This document shows positions 9,041 through 19,600 of a stretch of 64,000 bases of DNA, one piece after another (position 1 is the stretch's first letter; each line of letters begins with the position of its first letter). The stretch is taken from positions 1,240,001-1,304,000 of the forward strand of contig NZ_CP103289.1 in the NCBI RefSeq assembly GCF_024757985.1. Direction: 5' to 3'. The notes under the pieces are model-generated. The model did not search any database. It was given only the letters and a program-made list of their open reading frames with translations, and was not told where the DNA came from. A program made the position numbers and the translations under genes. The DNA comes from Cellulomonas sp. NS3 (GTDB lineage Bacteria; Actinomycetota; Actinomycetes; Actinomycetales; Cellulomonadaceae).

Positions 9041-12000
9041 ATGGCTGCTGCCGACGCGCGCATCCGCACCACCACCTCAGCGCTGGCAGCGGCCGCGCTG
9101 GTCGCCGTCGGTCTCGTCGCGAGCCCCGCGACCGGTCCGGCGAGCGCCGCGACGGAGCCCGCACCCCGCACGTTCGCGCTCGTCGGCTCCCTGCAGGACG
9201 AGCTCGGCTGCGCGGAGGACTGGGCGCCCGCGTGCGCCGAGACCGAGCTCGCCCCGACGGGCACCGACGGCCGGTACGCGCTCGAGGTGACGCTGCCCGC
9301 GGGCACGTACGAGTACAAGGTCGCGGTCGACGACGCGTGGGACGAGTCCTACGGCGCGGACGGCAGCGGGGACAACACCCCGCTGGTGCTCGCGGGGGAG
9401 TCCGCGGTGCGCTTCACCTACGACGACACCACGCACCGCACGGCGCTGACCCCGCTCGACCTCACGGGCGCCTACACCGAGGCGGACGACGCCCTCGTCG
9501 CGGCGCCCGTGCGCCAGCCCGGCTCCGCCGAGCAGTTCTACTTCGTGATGACCGACCGGTTCGCGAACGGTGACACCACCAACGACACCGGCGGGCTGAC
9601 CGGCGACCGCCTCACGACGGGCCTCGACCCGACCGACAAGGGCTTCTACCACGGTGGCGACATCGCGGGCCTGCACGAGCAGCTCGACTACATCGAGGGC
9701 CTCGGGACCACCGCGATCTGGCTGACCCCCTCGTTCGCCAACCGCCCGGTCCAGGGCACCGGCGCGAACGCCTCCGCCGGGTACCACGGCTACTGGATCA
9801 CCGACTTCACGCGCATCGACCCGCACCTCGGCACGAACGCCGAGCTGGAGGCCCTGATCGCGGACGCGCACGAGCGCGGCATCAAGGTGTACTTCGACAT
9901 CATCACGAACCACACCGCGGACGTCGTCGACTACGCGGAGAAGCAGTACTCCTACGTCGACCAGGCGACTCGGCCCTACACGGACGCGGCGGGCGACGAG
10001 TTCGACCCCGCCGACCACGCCGGCACGGGCGAGTTCCCCGAGCTCGACCCCGCGACGTCGTTCCCGTACACGCCCGTCGTGGCCCCCGCCGACGCCGACC
10101 TCAAGGTCCCGGCCTGGCTCAACGACCCGACGCTCTACCACAACCGGGGCAACTCGACGTGGACGGGGGAGTCCGTCACCTACGGCGACTTCGACGGCCT
10201 GGACGACCTCATGACCGAGCACCCGACCGTCGTCAACGGCTTCGTCGAGGTGTACCAGGACTGGGTCGACCTCGGCATCGACGGGTTCCGGATCGACACC
10301 GTCAAGCACGTGAACATGGAGTTCTGGGAGGAGTGGACCACGCAGGTCCGCGACTACGCCCGCGCCAACGGCAAGCCGGACTTCTTCATGTTCGGCGAGG
10401 TCTACGACGCGGACGCGAAGAAGCTCTCGCCGTACGTCCGGAACACCGACATGAGCTCGGTGCTCGACTTTGCGTTCCAGGCGGGGGCGGCCGGCTACGC
10501 CAAGGGCTTCTCCGCGCAGGGCCTGCGGGACCTGTTCGCGACCGACGACTACTACACGACGCCGGACACGAGCGCCTCGGCGCTGCCGACGTTCCTCGGC
10601 AACCACGACATGGGCCGCATCGGCTACGCGCTCGCAGGTTCGGGGACCCCGACCGCGGAGACCCTCGCGCGCGACGAGCTCGCGCACTCGCTCATGTACC
10701 TCACGCGCGGCCAGCCGGTCGTCTACTACGGCGACGAGCAGGGCTTCGTCGGCGCCGGGTCGCTCGGCGGCAAGGACAAGGACGCCCGCCAGACGCTGTT
10801 CGCGACGCAGGTGGCCGAGTACGCGGACCAGCCGCTCGTCGACGGCACCCCGGCCGGCTCGGTCGACCGGTACGACACCGACGCCCCGCTCTACGACCAC
10901 ATCGCGGAGCTCGCGGCGCTGCGCTCGTCGACGCCCGCGCTCGCGACCGGTGCGCAGGTCGAGCGGTACAGCGACGGCCCGGTGTACGCCTTCTCGCGGG
11001 TCGACCGCGAGGAGAAGGTCGAGCACCTCGTCGCGCTCAACAACGCGGCAGAGGCGGCGACGGTCACGGTCCCGACGCTCACCCCGGGGGCGACGTTCGC
11101 GCCGCTCGCGGGCACGGACGCCACGGTCACGGCCGACGCCTCGGGCGCGGTCACACTCACGGTCCCGGCGCTGTCCGCGGTCGTGCTGAAGGCCGACGCC
11201 CAGGTCGCCGCGTGGGCAGAGGACGCCCCCGACGTCGCGGTGGAGGTCCCCGCTGCGGGCGCCGCGGTCACCGGGGTGGCCCCGGTCGCCGCCGACGTCC
11301 CCGACGCGTCGTGGACCGAGACGTCCTTCGCCTACCGCGTGCTCGGCGACGAGGGGTGGACGCCGCTCGGCACCGCCGAGGACACCGACCCGCGCGTCTT
11401 CCACGACGTCACCGGGCTTGCGAAGGGCACCGTCGTCGAGTACCGCGCCGTCACGGTCGACGCCGCGGGCGAGCGGACCGCCGCCTCGACCTACGCGGGC
11501 GTGGGCGTCGCGCTCGACGGCGCGGTGCCGACCGAGCCCGAGCCGGACGGCGGCGTGGTCTCCGTCCCCGGCAGCCACAACGCCGCGATGGGGTGCCCGG
11601 GCGACTGGCAGCCGGCGTGCGAGACCGCGCGCCTGACGCGGCAGCCCGGCGGCGCGTACTCCGGGACGTTCGACGTCCCGGCCGGCACGTACGAGTACAA
11701 GGTCGCGATCGACGGCACGTGGGACGTCAACTACGGCGCGGGCGGTGTGCTCGGCGGCGAGAACGTCCGCTACACGCACGCCGGCGGCCCGGTGACGTTC
11801 GTCTACGACCCGGTCACGCACTGGTTCACGTCGAGCGCGCAGGGCCCGCTCCTCACCGTCCCCGGCAGCCACCAGAGCGAGCTCGGCTGCCCGGCGGACT
11901 GGTCGCCCGACTGCCTCGCGCCGTGGCTCCAGGACCCGGACGGGGACGGCACGTTCACCGCGACGGCGACGTTCGCGGACGCGGCCACGTTCGAGGCGAA

Positions 12001-14902
12001 GGTCGCGCACGGCCTCTCATGGGAGGAGAACTACGGGGCCGACGGCGTGCCCGGCGGCGCCAACATCACGTTCGCGGCGGCCGCGGGCGAGTCCGTGACG
12101 TTCTCGTACGTCCTCGCGACGCATGTCCTGACGATCGGCGGCGCCGACCCGTCGCTGCCGGGCACGGGTGAGCAGCGCGCGCACTGGGTCGACGAGACCA
12201 CGCTCGCGTGGCCGGCCCCCCTCGTGGGCGACGCCGACCCGGCCGACCTCGTCTTCGCGCTGCACGGCTCGCCCGACGGCGCGGTCGAGGTCGCGGACGG
12301 CGACGTCACCGGCGGCGAGACGTTCCCGCTCACGGTGCGGGACGGCGGGCTGACCGAGGAGCAGCTCGACCGCTTCCCGGCCCTCGGCGGCTACGTCGCG
12401 CTCGGGCTCGAGGGCGTGGACCGCGCGCAGGTCGAGGCGCTGCTGCGCGGCGAGCTGCTCGTGAGCCAGCGGGCCGCGGGCGACGACGGCACGCTGCAGG
12501 CGGCGAGCGGGGTCCAGATTCCCGGCGTGCTCGACGACCTGTACGCGGACGCCGCCGACGACGGCGCGTTCGGTGCGACGTGGCGCAAGGGCGTCCCGAC
12601 GCTGCGCCTGTGGGCCCCGACCGCGCAGGACGTCGAGCTCCTGGTCTGGCCCGCCACCAAGGGCTCGCAGGGCCCGGGGTCCGGGAAGCCGGACCTCGGC
12701 GCCGAGCCGACGCGCGTCGCGATGGAGCGCGGCGACGACGGCTCGTGGACGGTCCGCGGCGAGAAGGTATGGAAGAACGCTGCGTACCGCTACGCCGTCA
12801 CGGTCTACGTGCCGTCGACGGACGCGGTCGAGGTCAACGAGGTGACCGACCCGTCGTCGGTCGCGCTCACCCTGAGCTCGACGCACTCGGTGCTCGTCGA
12901 CCTCGCCGACGGCGCCCACCGCCCGAAGCAGTGGGAGAAGGCGAAGCAGCCCGTCGTCCGGCCCGTCGACCAGACGATCTACGAGCTGCACGTGCGGGAC
13001 TTCTCGATCTCGGACGAGACCGTCCCGGCCGAGAAGCGCGGCACGTACTCGGCGTTCGCCGTCGAGAGCACCGGGCGCGAGCACCTGCGGGACCTCGCCG
13101 ACGCGGGGCTCACGACGGTGCACCTGCTCCCGACGTTCGACATCGCGACGATCGAGGAGGACCGCGCCGAGCAGCTCGTGCCGCAGTGCGACCTCGCCGT
13201 CTACGCCCCGGACTCCCCGGAGCAGCAGGAGTGCATCGAGGCGGTCCGGGCCGGCGACGCGTTCAACTGGGGCTACGACCCGCTGCACTGGTCGGCACCC
13301 GAGGGCTCGTACGCGGTCGACGCGCACGGCGGGGCCCGCGTCGCGGAGTTCCGCACGATGGTCGGCGCGCTGCACGCGGACGGCCTGCAGGTCGTGCTCG
13401 ACCAGGTCTTCAACCACACCGCCGCCAGCGGCCAGGCCTCGACGTCGATCCTCGACCGCGTCGTGCCCGGCTACTACCACCGCCTGAACGCGGTGGGCGC
13501 GGTCGAGACGTCGACGTGCTGCGCGAACATCGCGACCGAGCACGCAATGGCTGAGAAGCTCATGGTCGACTCGGTCGTCACGTGGGCCCGCGACTACAAG
13601 GTCGACGGCTTCCGCTTCGACCTCATGGGGCACCACTCCCGCGAGAACATGCTGGCCGTGCGCGACGCGCTCGACGACCTCACCGTCCGCAGGGACGGCG
13701 TCGACGGGAAGCGGGTCTACCTGTACGGCGAGGGCTGGAACTTCGGCGAGGTGGCCGACAACCGGCTGTTCACGCAGGCCACGCAGGGTCAGCTCGGCGG
13801 CACCGGCATCGGGACGTTCAGCGACCGGCTGCGCGACGCGGTGCGCGGCGGCGGCCCGTTCGACGAGGACCCGCGCGTCCAGGGCTTCGGCTCGGGCGTC
13901 GCGACCGACCCGAACGGCGCCGCGGTCAACGGCACCGAGGCCGAGCAGCTCGCCCGGGCCGCGCACCAGGGCGACCTCGTGCGGCTCGGCATGGCCGGCA
14001 ACCTGCGCGACTACGCGTTCCTCGCCTCGGACGGCACGGTCCGGACCGGCGCCGAGATCGACTACAACGGCCAGCCCGCCGGGTACGCGGACTCGCCCGA
14101 GGAGGTCGTCACGTACGTCGACGCGCACGACAACGAGACGCTGTTCGACTCGCTGACGTACAAGCTCCCGGTCGACACCGCGATGCCCGACCGGGTGCGG
14201 ATGAACACGGTCTCGCTCGCGACGACCGCGCTCGCGCAGACGCCGTCGTTCTGGCACGCCGGCACCGACCTGCTGCGCAGCAAGTCGCTCGACCGCAACT
14301 CCTACGACTCGGGCGACTGGTTCAACCTCCTCGACCTGTCCGGCCAGGACAACGGCTTCGGCCGGGGCCTGCCGCTCGCGGCCGACAACGAGGCGAAGTG
14401 GCCGATCCAGCAGGAGCTGCTCGCGAACCCCGCGCTCAAGCCCGCGCCGGCGGACATCCAGGCGGCGTCGACCGCGGCGGAGGAGCTGCTGCGCCTGCGG
14501 TTCTCGACCGACCTGTTCCGGCTCGGCTCGGCGGCGCAGATCGAGAAGAAGGTGACGTTCCCCGGTTCCGGGCCGGACGCCGACCCGGGCGTGGTCGTCA
14601 TGCGGATCGACGACACGGTCGGTCGGGAGACCGACAAGAAGCTCGACGGCGTGCTCGTCGTGGTCAACGCGTCCGACGAGGCGACCACGCAGACCGTCCC
14701 GGAGCTCGCGGGGCACCGCCTCGCGCTCTCGCCGGTCCAGGCGAAGGGCAGCGACCCGGTCGTCAAGGCCACGCAGTGGGTCGCGGCGGACGGCGCGGTC
14801 ACCGTCCCGGCGCGCACCGTCGCGGTGCTCGTCGAGAAGGAGCACCACACGTCGTGGTGGGACCGGGTCACGGACTGGTGGTCCGACCTGTTCCGCCGCT
14901 GA
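9041..14902 (+). CDS. Secreted amylopullulanase: alpha-amylase and pullulanase domains in one chain, with X25 modules
   Basis: A 1953-residue extracellular enzyme for starch, glycogen or pullulan. Order: signal peptide (about 1-37, ending near PASAA), an X25-like module (about 43-140), a GH13 alpha-amylase (about 160-560), a beta-sandwich and linker, two more X25-like modules (about 845-1030), and a GH13 pullulanase with preceding N domains to the end. Amylase catalytic residues: Asp419 in GFRIDTVKH, Glu453 in FGEVYD, Asp523 in GNHDMG. Pullulanase residues: Asp1527 in GFRFDLMGHHS, Glu1564 in YGEGWNFGE, Asp1697 in DAHDNE; FNWGYDPLHW is the debranching-type signature. ATG 9041 is chosen for its ribosome site and the signal peptide right after it. 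It has no sorting signal; the tail is WWDRVTDWWSDLFRR. Its 3' end overlaps the opposing gene by 35 bases. Confidence 0.95.
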   Translation: MAAADARIRTTTSALAAAALVAVGLVASPATGPASAATEPAPRTFALVGSLQDELGCAEDWAPACAETELAPTGTDGRYALEVTLPAGTYEYKVAVDDAWDESYGADGSGDNTPLVLAGESAVRFTYDDTTHRTALTPLDLTGAYTEADDALVAAPVRQPGSAEQFYFVMTDRFANGDTTNDTGGLTGDRLTTGLDPTDKGFYHGGDIAGLHEQLDYIEGLGTTAIWLTPSFANRPVQGTGANASAGYHGYWITDFTRIDPHLGTNAELEALIADAHERGIKVYFDIITNHTADVVDYAEKQYSYVDQATRPYTDAAGDEFDPADHAGTGEFPELDPATSFPYTPVVAPADADLKVPAWLNDPTLYHNRGNSTWTGESVTYGDFDGLDDLMTEHPTVVNGFVEVYQDWVDLGIDGFRIDTVKHVNMEFWEEWTTQVRDYARANGKPDFFMFGEVYDADAKKLSPYVRNTDMSSVLDFAFQAGAAGYAKGFSAQGLRDLFATDDYYTTPDTSASALPTFLGNHDMGRIGYALAGSGTPTAETLARDELAHSLMYLTRGQPVVYYGDEQGFVGAGSLGGKDKDARQTLFATQVAEYADQPLVDGTPAGSVDRYDTDAPLYDHIAELAALRSSTPALATGAQVERYSDGPVYAFSRVDREEKVEHLVALNNAAEAATVTVPTLTPGATFAPLAGTDATVTADASGAVTLTVPALSAVVLKADAQVAAWAEDAPDVAVEVPAAGAAVTGVAPVAADVPDASWTETSFAYRVLGDEGWTPLGTAEDTDPRVFHDVTGLAKGTVVEYRAVTVDAAGERTAASTYAGVGVALDGAVPTEPEPDGGVVSVPGSHNAAMGCPGDWQPACETARLTRQPGGAYSGTFDVPAGTYEYKVAIDGTWDVNYGAGGVLGGENVRYTHAGGPVTFVYDPVTHWFTSSAQGPLLTVPGSHQSELGCPADWSPDCLAPWLQDPDGDGTFTATATFADAATFEAKVAHGLSWEENYGADGVPGGANITFAAAAGESVTFSYVLATHVLTIGGADPSLPGTGEQRAHWVDETTLAWPAPLVGDADPADLVFALHGSPDGAVEVADGDVTGGETFPLTVRDGGLTEEQLDRFPALGGYVALGLEGVDRAQVEALLRGELLVSQRAAGDDGTLQAASGVQIPGVLDDLYADAADDGAFGATWRKGVPTLRLWAPTAQDVELLVWPATKGSQGPGSGKPDLGAEPTRVAMERGDDGSWTVRGEKVWKNAAYRYAVTVYVPSTDAVEVNEVTDPSSVALTLSSTHSVLVDLADGAHRPKQWEKAKQPVVRPVDQTIYELHVRDFSISDETVPAEKRGTYSAFAVESTGREHLRDLADAGLTTVHLLPTFDIATIEEDRAEQLVPQCDLAVYAPDSPEQQECIEAVRAGDAFNWGYDPLHWSAPEGSYAVDAHGGARVAEFRTMVGALHADGLQVVLDQVFNHTAASGQASTSILDRVVPGYYHRLNAVGAVETSTCCANIATEHAMAEKLMVDSVVTWARDYKVDGFRFDLMGHHSRENMLAVRDALDDLTVRRDGVDGKRVYLYGEGWNFGEVADNRLFTQATQGQLGGTGIGTFSDRLRDAVRGGGPFDEDPRVQGFGSGVATDPNGAAVNGTEAEQLARAAHQGDLVRLGMAGNLRDYAFLASDGTVRTGAEIDYNGQPAGYADSPEEVVTYVDAHDNETLFDSLTYKLPVDTAMPDRVRMNTVSLATTALAQTPSFWHAGTDLLRSKSLDRNSYDSGDWFNLLDLSGQDNGFGRGLPLAADNEAKWPIQQELLANPALKPAPADIQAASTAAEELLRLRFSTDLFRLGSAAQIEKKVTFPGSGPDADPGVVVMRIDDTVGRETDKKLDGVLVVVNASDEATTQTVPELAGHRLALSPVQAKGSDPVVKATQWVAADGAVTVPARTVAVLVEKEHHTSWWDRVTDWWSDLFRR

Positions 14903-16097
14903 CCCCGACGCTGCCGGGGACCCGCCCCGAGCCCGTCCCCGGCAGCACCGACCGGCGTCGCACCACGCGTGCGGCGCCGGTCGCCGTGCGGGGCTCCTGC
15001 GGGGTCAGCACGACCTGGACGCGGTCCGGTCCGCGCGCGAGCAGGGTCAGCCGGCTCGACGGGTCGCGCACCGCGCGCACGAGGCGGGCCGTGGCCGCCG
15101 CCCGCGCGGGGTCGACGGGCCACGGGAACGACACCGTGGCGTGCGCCCAGGACCGTCCACCGGTCGCGCCGGCGCCGCCCGAGACGCACACCCCGAGCGA
15201 CGTGCGGACCACCTGCACGGGCCCGCCGTCGGCCGGGCCGAACGCCTGCCGCACGGCACGGACCAGCTCGTGGCGGTGCGCCGCGTCGAGCAGCCGCCCC
15301 GACGCCCCGGCCCGGCGTCGGCGTGCGACGAGGTGCGCGGCCCCGAGCACGAGCCCCGCGGCGCACCACGCGTGCCACGCCCGGCCGCCGCCTCCGACCG
15401 CGGCCACGCAGGCGACGGCGAGTGCGGCGCCGCACGCCGACCACTGCGCGTGCGTGAGCCCAGCCGCGCCGGCGCGCGGGCTGTCGCCGCGCCACAGCTC
15501 CAGCACGAAGCGGGCGGACACGTACGCGACGGTGGCCCCCGCGGCGACGGTGCCCGACGCGGCGCCCCCGAGCACGCCGACGACGCCGCCGACGGCGACC
15601 GCCCCGGCGGCCGCGGACTCCAGGGCCTGCACCGGGACGAGGGGAACCCCGCACAGGTGCGCCGGGAAGCCGTCCCGCACGCGGTCGACGCCGTAGCGCA
15701 CCCCGTGGCGTGCGGGCGTCCCGTAGCAGCAGCCCACCCGCAGGCAGCCGAGCCGCCCGACCGCGAGCAGAGCCACGCACCCGGTGACGACGGCGTCGAG
15801 GACGTCCGCGACGGGCACGCGTGCGACCGCGGCGACCCCGGCGGCTGCCACGCCCACGGCCGCGAGCTCGTGCACCGCGACGAGCGTGTGCCGGTGCAGG
15901 AGCGCCTGCGCCGCGACCGCGACCGCGGCGGCCGCGACCAGCCCCGCGGCGAGCAGGCCGACCGCGAGCAGGGGCGGTGCGCCGCGCAGGCCGAGCACCC
16001 ACGCGGCGACCGCGGTCGCCGCGGCGGTCCCGAGCGCGCCGCACACGGTGTACGCCGAGACGCGGCGCGCGCCGGGCACCGGGGTCGACGCCGTCAC
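14868..16097 (-). CDS. Lgt-like integral membrane protein with a Cys-Cys signature; third gene of the DUF4157 operon
   Basis: A 409-residue protein with about seven hydrophobic segments in the first 270 residues and a soluble C-terminal part of about 140. It resembles prolipoprotein diacylglyceryl transferase: GRLGCLRVGCCYG (about residues 112-125) takes the place of the Lgt signature GR-x-GN-F-x-N-G-E-x-x-G, PVQALES replaces HPSQLYE, and RFVLELWRGD near the last membrane segments matches the Lgt arginine motif. The N and E of the Lgt signature are replaced, so ordinary lipoprotein modification is doubtful. GTG 16097 overlaps the stop of the preceding gene as GTGA, which favours translational coupling. 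In context it may process, anchor or export the toxin-like protein, but its role is unknown. Confidence 0.7.
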   Translation of the reverse strand: MTASTPVPGARRVSAYTVCGALGTAAATAVAAWVLGLRGAPPLLAVGLLAAGLVAAAAVAVAAQALLHRHTLVAVHELAAVGVAAAGVAAVARVPVADVLDAVVTGCVALLAVGRLGCLRVGCCYGTPARHGVRYGVDRVRDGFPAHLCGVPLVPVQALESAAAGAVAVGGVVGVLGGAASGTVAAGATVAYVSARFVLELWRGDSPRAGAAGLTHAQWSACGAALAVACVAAVGGGGRAWHAWCAAGLVLGAAHLVARRRRAGASGRLLDAAHRHELVRAVRQAFGPADGGPVQVVRTSLGVCVSGGAGATGGRSWAHATVSFPWPVDPARAAATARLVRAVRDPSSRLTLLARGPDRVQVVLTPQEPRTATGAARVVRRRSVLPGTGSGRVPGSVGVSGGTGRTTSP

Positions 16098-16615
16098 GGT
16101 CCCGGTGGCGACCCGGGCCACCACCACCACCAGTGCGAGGTCGGGATGCCGGGCGGGACGGGGTGGCTCGGCGGGAAGCCCTCGCTGCGGCCGCGGTCGC
16201 GGATGAGCTCGTCGAGGTCGTCGAGCTCGAGGATGTCGGCATAGCCGTCGTACGGCGTGCCGCGGTACAGGTCGCCCGCGAGCTGGAGCGACGAGCGCCG
16301 CTCGAGCAGACGCTCCCACTCGCCGTCCTCCCACGCGCCGTAGCTCTCGTGCGCGGCCATGGCGCGGTAGTGGTCGACGGCGGTGTGCAGGAACGTGAGC
16401 TGGCTCCCCGACTCCTGCAGGAAGAGCGCGACGTCGGCCTCGGCGCGCAGCTCCGGGTGCGCTGTGAGGGCCCGCCCGACCGTGAGGAGCCCGTCGAGGA
16501 ACCGCGCGACCGCCGCCCGCTCGGCGTCGCCGGACGGCGCCTCGCGCGCCTCCGCGAGCACGCCGGCGAGCGCCGGCAGCAGGTCCGCGAGCTCCGGTCG
16601 TGTCGTCATCGTCAT
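16094..16615 (-). CDS. Small acidic protein, candidate immunity protein of the DUF4157 toxin
   Basis: A 173-residue protein with no family that I recognise. It is rich in Leu, Ala, Glu and Asp, probably mostly helical (for instance LLPALAGVLAEAREA and ADVALFLQESGSQL), and strongly acidic around LELDDLDELIRDRG. The C-terminus is unusual: GFPPSHPVPPGIPTSHWWWWWPGSPPGP has repeated Pro-Ser-His turns and five Trp in a row. ATG 16615 overlaps the stop of the large toxin-like gene as ATGA, and its own stop overlaps the next start as GTGA. Size, charge and position directly after a toxin-like C-terminus are those of an immunity gene. That role is inferred; a chaperone or adaptor for the large protein is the main alternative. 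Confidence 0.6.
   Translation of the reverse strand: MTMTTRPELADLLPALAGVLAEAREAPSGDAERAAVARFLDGLLTVGRALTAHPELRAEADVALFLQESGSQLTFLHTAVDHYRAMAAHESYGAWEDGEWERLLERRSSLQLAGDLYRGTPYDGYADILELDDLDELIRDRGRSEGFPPSHPVPPGIPTSHWWWWWPGSPPGP
16118..16132. repeat. Five CCA triplets (TGG on the coding strand) giving five tryptophans
   Basis: The run is in the last part of the candidate immunity gene. Triplet slippage would change the number of Trp without a frameshift. No other such run is evident in the window's genes. Confidence 0.9.
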
Positions 16616-19600
16616 CGCCCTCCCATGTGGGTCGCCAGCAGCGCGCGCCCGTCGTTCCCGACGCGCACGATGGCGATCATGCCGTCGTGCACGAACCGCA
16701 CGGAGCGCGCCGTGCCGTCCTGGCTCGAGCTGAGCGTCGCGGACCCGCTCACGATGGTGCGGTGCGCGCTCAGCAGGTACGTGTCGACGTCCGACGCCCC
16801 CGCGGCCTCGGCGGCCGACCGGACTCCCGGGGGGAGCTCCGAGTAGTGCTTCGCGACGTGGTACGCGGCGGCCGGCTCGCTGCCGAACGGGATGTCGCCG
16901 AGCCCCTGGAGCCTGGCCACGAGCTCGGCGTCGGGCAGCCCGGGCGGCACCGCGACCGAGCCGACCCGCCCACGCAGGTCGGTGACGCGGCGCTGGTACT
17001 CCGCCTCGACGTCGGCGACCGCGGCGGCGCCGGGACGGGTGGTGTCGACCGCGCCCCCGGAGGTGCGCCCGGACATCTCGTGGAGCACCTGCGCGTAGTA
17101 GAAGTTCTCGGCGTTGCCCGTGATCCCGAGCGCGGTCTTGACCCGGTTCTGGATGGCCTGGAGCTGCTTGGGGGTCGGCGGCGTGCCACCCGACGCCGCG
17201 GTCGCCGCCGCCACCTCGGTCCGGACCCGCTCGGCGTACACGTCGATGCGCGCGCGGGCCGTGCCGAGGAAGTGCGTCGAGTACACCTGGTACTGCTCGA
17301 CGAACGCCCGGACGCTGTCGGAGCGGGGCAGCGCGTAGGCCGCGGCCTGGCGGCGGAGGTCCCGTGCCGCGGACGGGGGGCGCTCGTTGACCAGGTCGAA
17401 CAGCCGGTCCCGGTCGGCGTCGGTCATCGCGTCGAAGATCGCGCGCTGCTCGGCGGGCAGCGTCGTGATCCCGAGCTCGACGAGCAGCGCGTCGGCCTGC
17501 GCGCGGTGGTACTCGCTGCGCAGCCGGAACCCGTTCGAGGTCCCGGTGACCCGGTCGAGCAGCTCGCGGTCCGCGGGGGTGAGCGCGGCGCGGCTCCCGC
17601 CGGCGTCCTGCAGCGCCTTGTACGCGCGCATGACGTCCTCGCGTCCCGCCGCCGGGATCTCGACGAGCCTGCGCGGGCTGATGTCGAGCTCGCCGTTGAT
17701 CCGCACGAGGCCCCGGTTCGTGGGGCACACGACGATCGTGCTGCCCGTCGCCACGCGGCTCGCGGCCACGGACGCGACGCCGCTCCCGCGCATCACGGGC
17801 GCCAGCACGTTGGCCGCGCCGTAGTCGCCGAGCCCGAGCAGCGCGGTCCGCGCCGTCGCGGCGCCGACGTCCTGGAGCGCGACGAGCGCGTCGGTCTCCA
17901 TGTGCAGCAGCATCTCCGCGACGTGCGGCGGCGTGAGCTCCTGGCGCATCCAGGGCAGCGTCCCGTGCCGGTCGACGAGCTCGCGGTCGGTCAGGGAGCG
18001 TGAGCGGAGCCGCTCGCCGACGAGCGGCTCGCCCGCCGCCTTGAGCTCCGCGGCGACGTCGAGGCGGGCGCCGGTCTCGAGCCGTACCTCCCCGGGCGGC
18101 GTGCCGCGCACGACCGCTGCCGGGTCGGTGCGGAAGAAGTCGGAGCGCCGGAGCCCCTGCTTCATGAGGTCGCGGTTGCTCACGAAGAACATCGCGCCGT
18201 TGAGCATGACGCTCGAGATCACGCGGAGCACCGCCATCGCGCGCTGGCCCTCGTCGAGCGTCGGGTCGTTCTGGGCGGCGCGGACCTGCGCGTACGCCGC
18301 CTCGGTCGCGAAGGCGAGGGTGCCGACGTCGCCCGCGAGCGACGTCATGACGAGGTAGTTGCCCGCGCGGTAGACGGTCGGCCGCACCGCGGACACGCCG
18401 ATCTGGCGCAGCGCGCTGCCGCCCGCCCCGACGAGCGCGGTGACGATCGAGAGCCCTTCGAGGACGTTGCGGGAGTCCGTCGGCGGGATGCCCATCGTGA
18501 CGTTCTCGTAGATCGCGACGGCCGACCGGCCCACGGACGCGGCGAGGATGATCGCGCCGAGCCACTTCGTGCCGGTCGTCGGCTCGGGGGTGAGCAGCAG
18601 CAGCCCCGCGACGACGACCCCGCCGACCGTGAGGATGCCGTCGACCCACGCCTTCGCGGTGTTCCACGCGGTCGTGGTCTCGAAGGACCCGCCGGGCGCG
18701 AACGCCACCCCGCGGTACGTCACGGTGCCGCCGCGCGGGTAGGGGTGGTCCGCGCCCCACGCCCGCAGGGCCGCCACCTGCGCGGCCGGCGCGGTCGCCG
18801 CCTGGCCGTCGAAGTGCACGACGTCGGCGCTCGTGGAGTCGATGAGCCGCGCGTGCCACACGCCGTCGGCGTGCCGCAGCGTCAGGTGCACCGCGAGCGG
18901 CTGCGCGCCACCGCCGCTCGGGAGCACGATCGCGGCGGGCACCGCCGCCGAGTACACGCCCGCGGGGTCCAGCGCGGCGGGGTCGCCGGGCAGCGTGCGC
19001 ATCGCCCCGGAGCCGGGGGCCTGCTCGCGCAGCCGGGCCAGGCGGTTGCGCTGCGCCTCGATGCGGTCACGCCAGTACTCGGCCTGCTCGCCCCCGAGGG
19101 CCGCGCGGCGCTCCATGTCGGCGATCGACTCCTCGATCGACGTCGCGACGGTCCCGAGCGCGGGCAGCCGGTCCGGCGTGGCCGCGTCGAGCACGCGCTC
19201 GCCCGCCGCCACCGGGTCCTCGACGCGCAGGGTCGTGCGCACCTCCTGCACGAGCCGGCGGTCCTGGATGCCGAAGCTCCGCCGCACCTGGTAGAGCCGG
19301 GCGGTGACCTGGCGCTCGCCCGCGCGGTCGAACGTCCGGTCGAGCACCGGCACGTCCCGCGCGGCGGCCTCCCCGTCGACGTCCCAGTCGATCGAGTACG
19401 TCGAGCGCGGCGGGACCCACTCGGCGGGCCGCACGGTGGTCCGGCCCCCCTGGACGAGCGACGGCGGGTCGGCGCTGAGCGAGATGGTGCCGGGCACCTC
19501 GTCGGACAGCGCCACGGACCCGGACGACAGGGTCGCCACGGCGGTCTCCTCCTCGCCGAGGTAGACCCGGGCGAGGACCTCGATCTCGTGGCTGCGCCGG

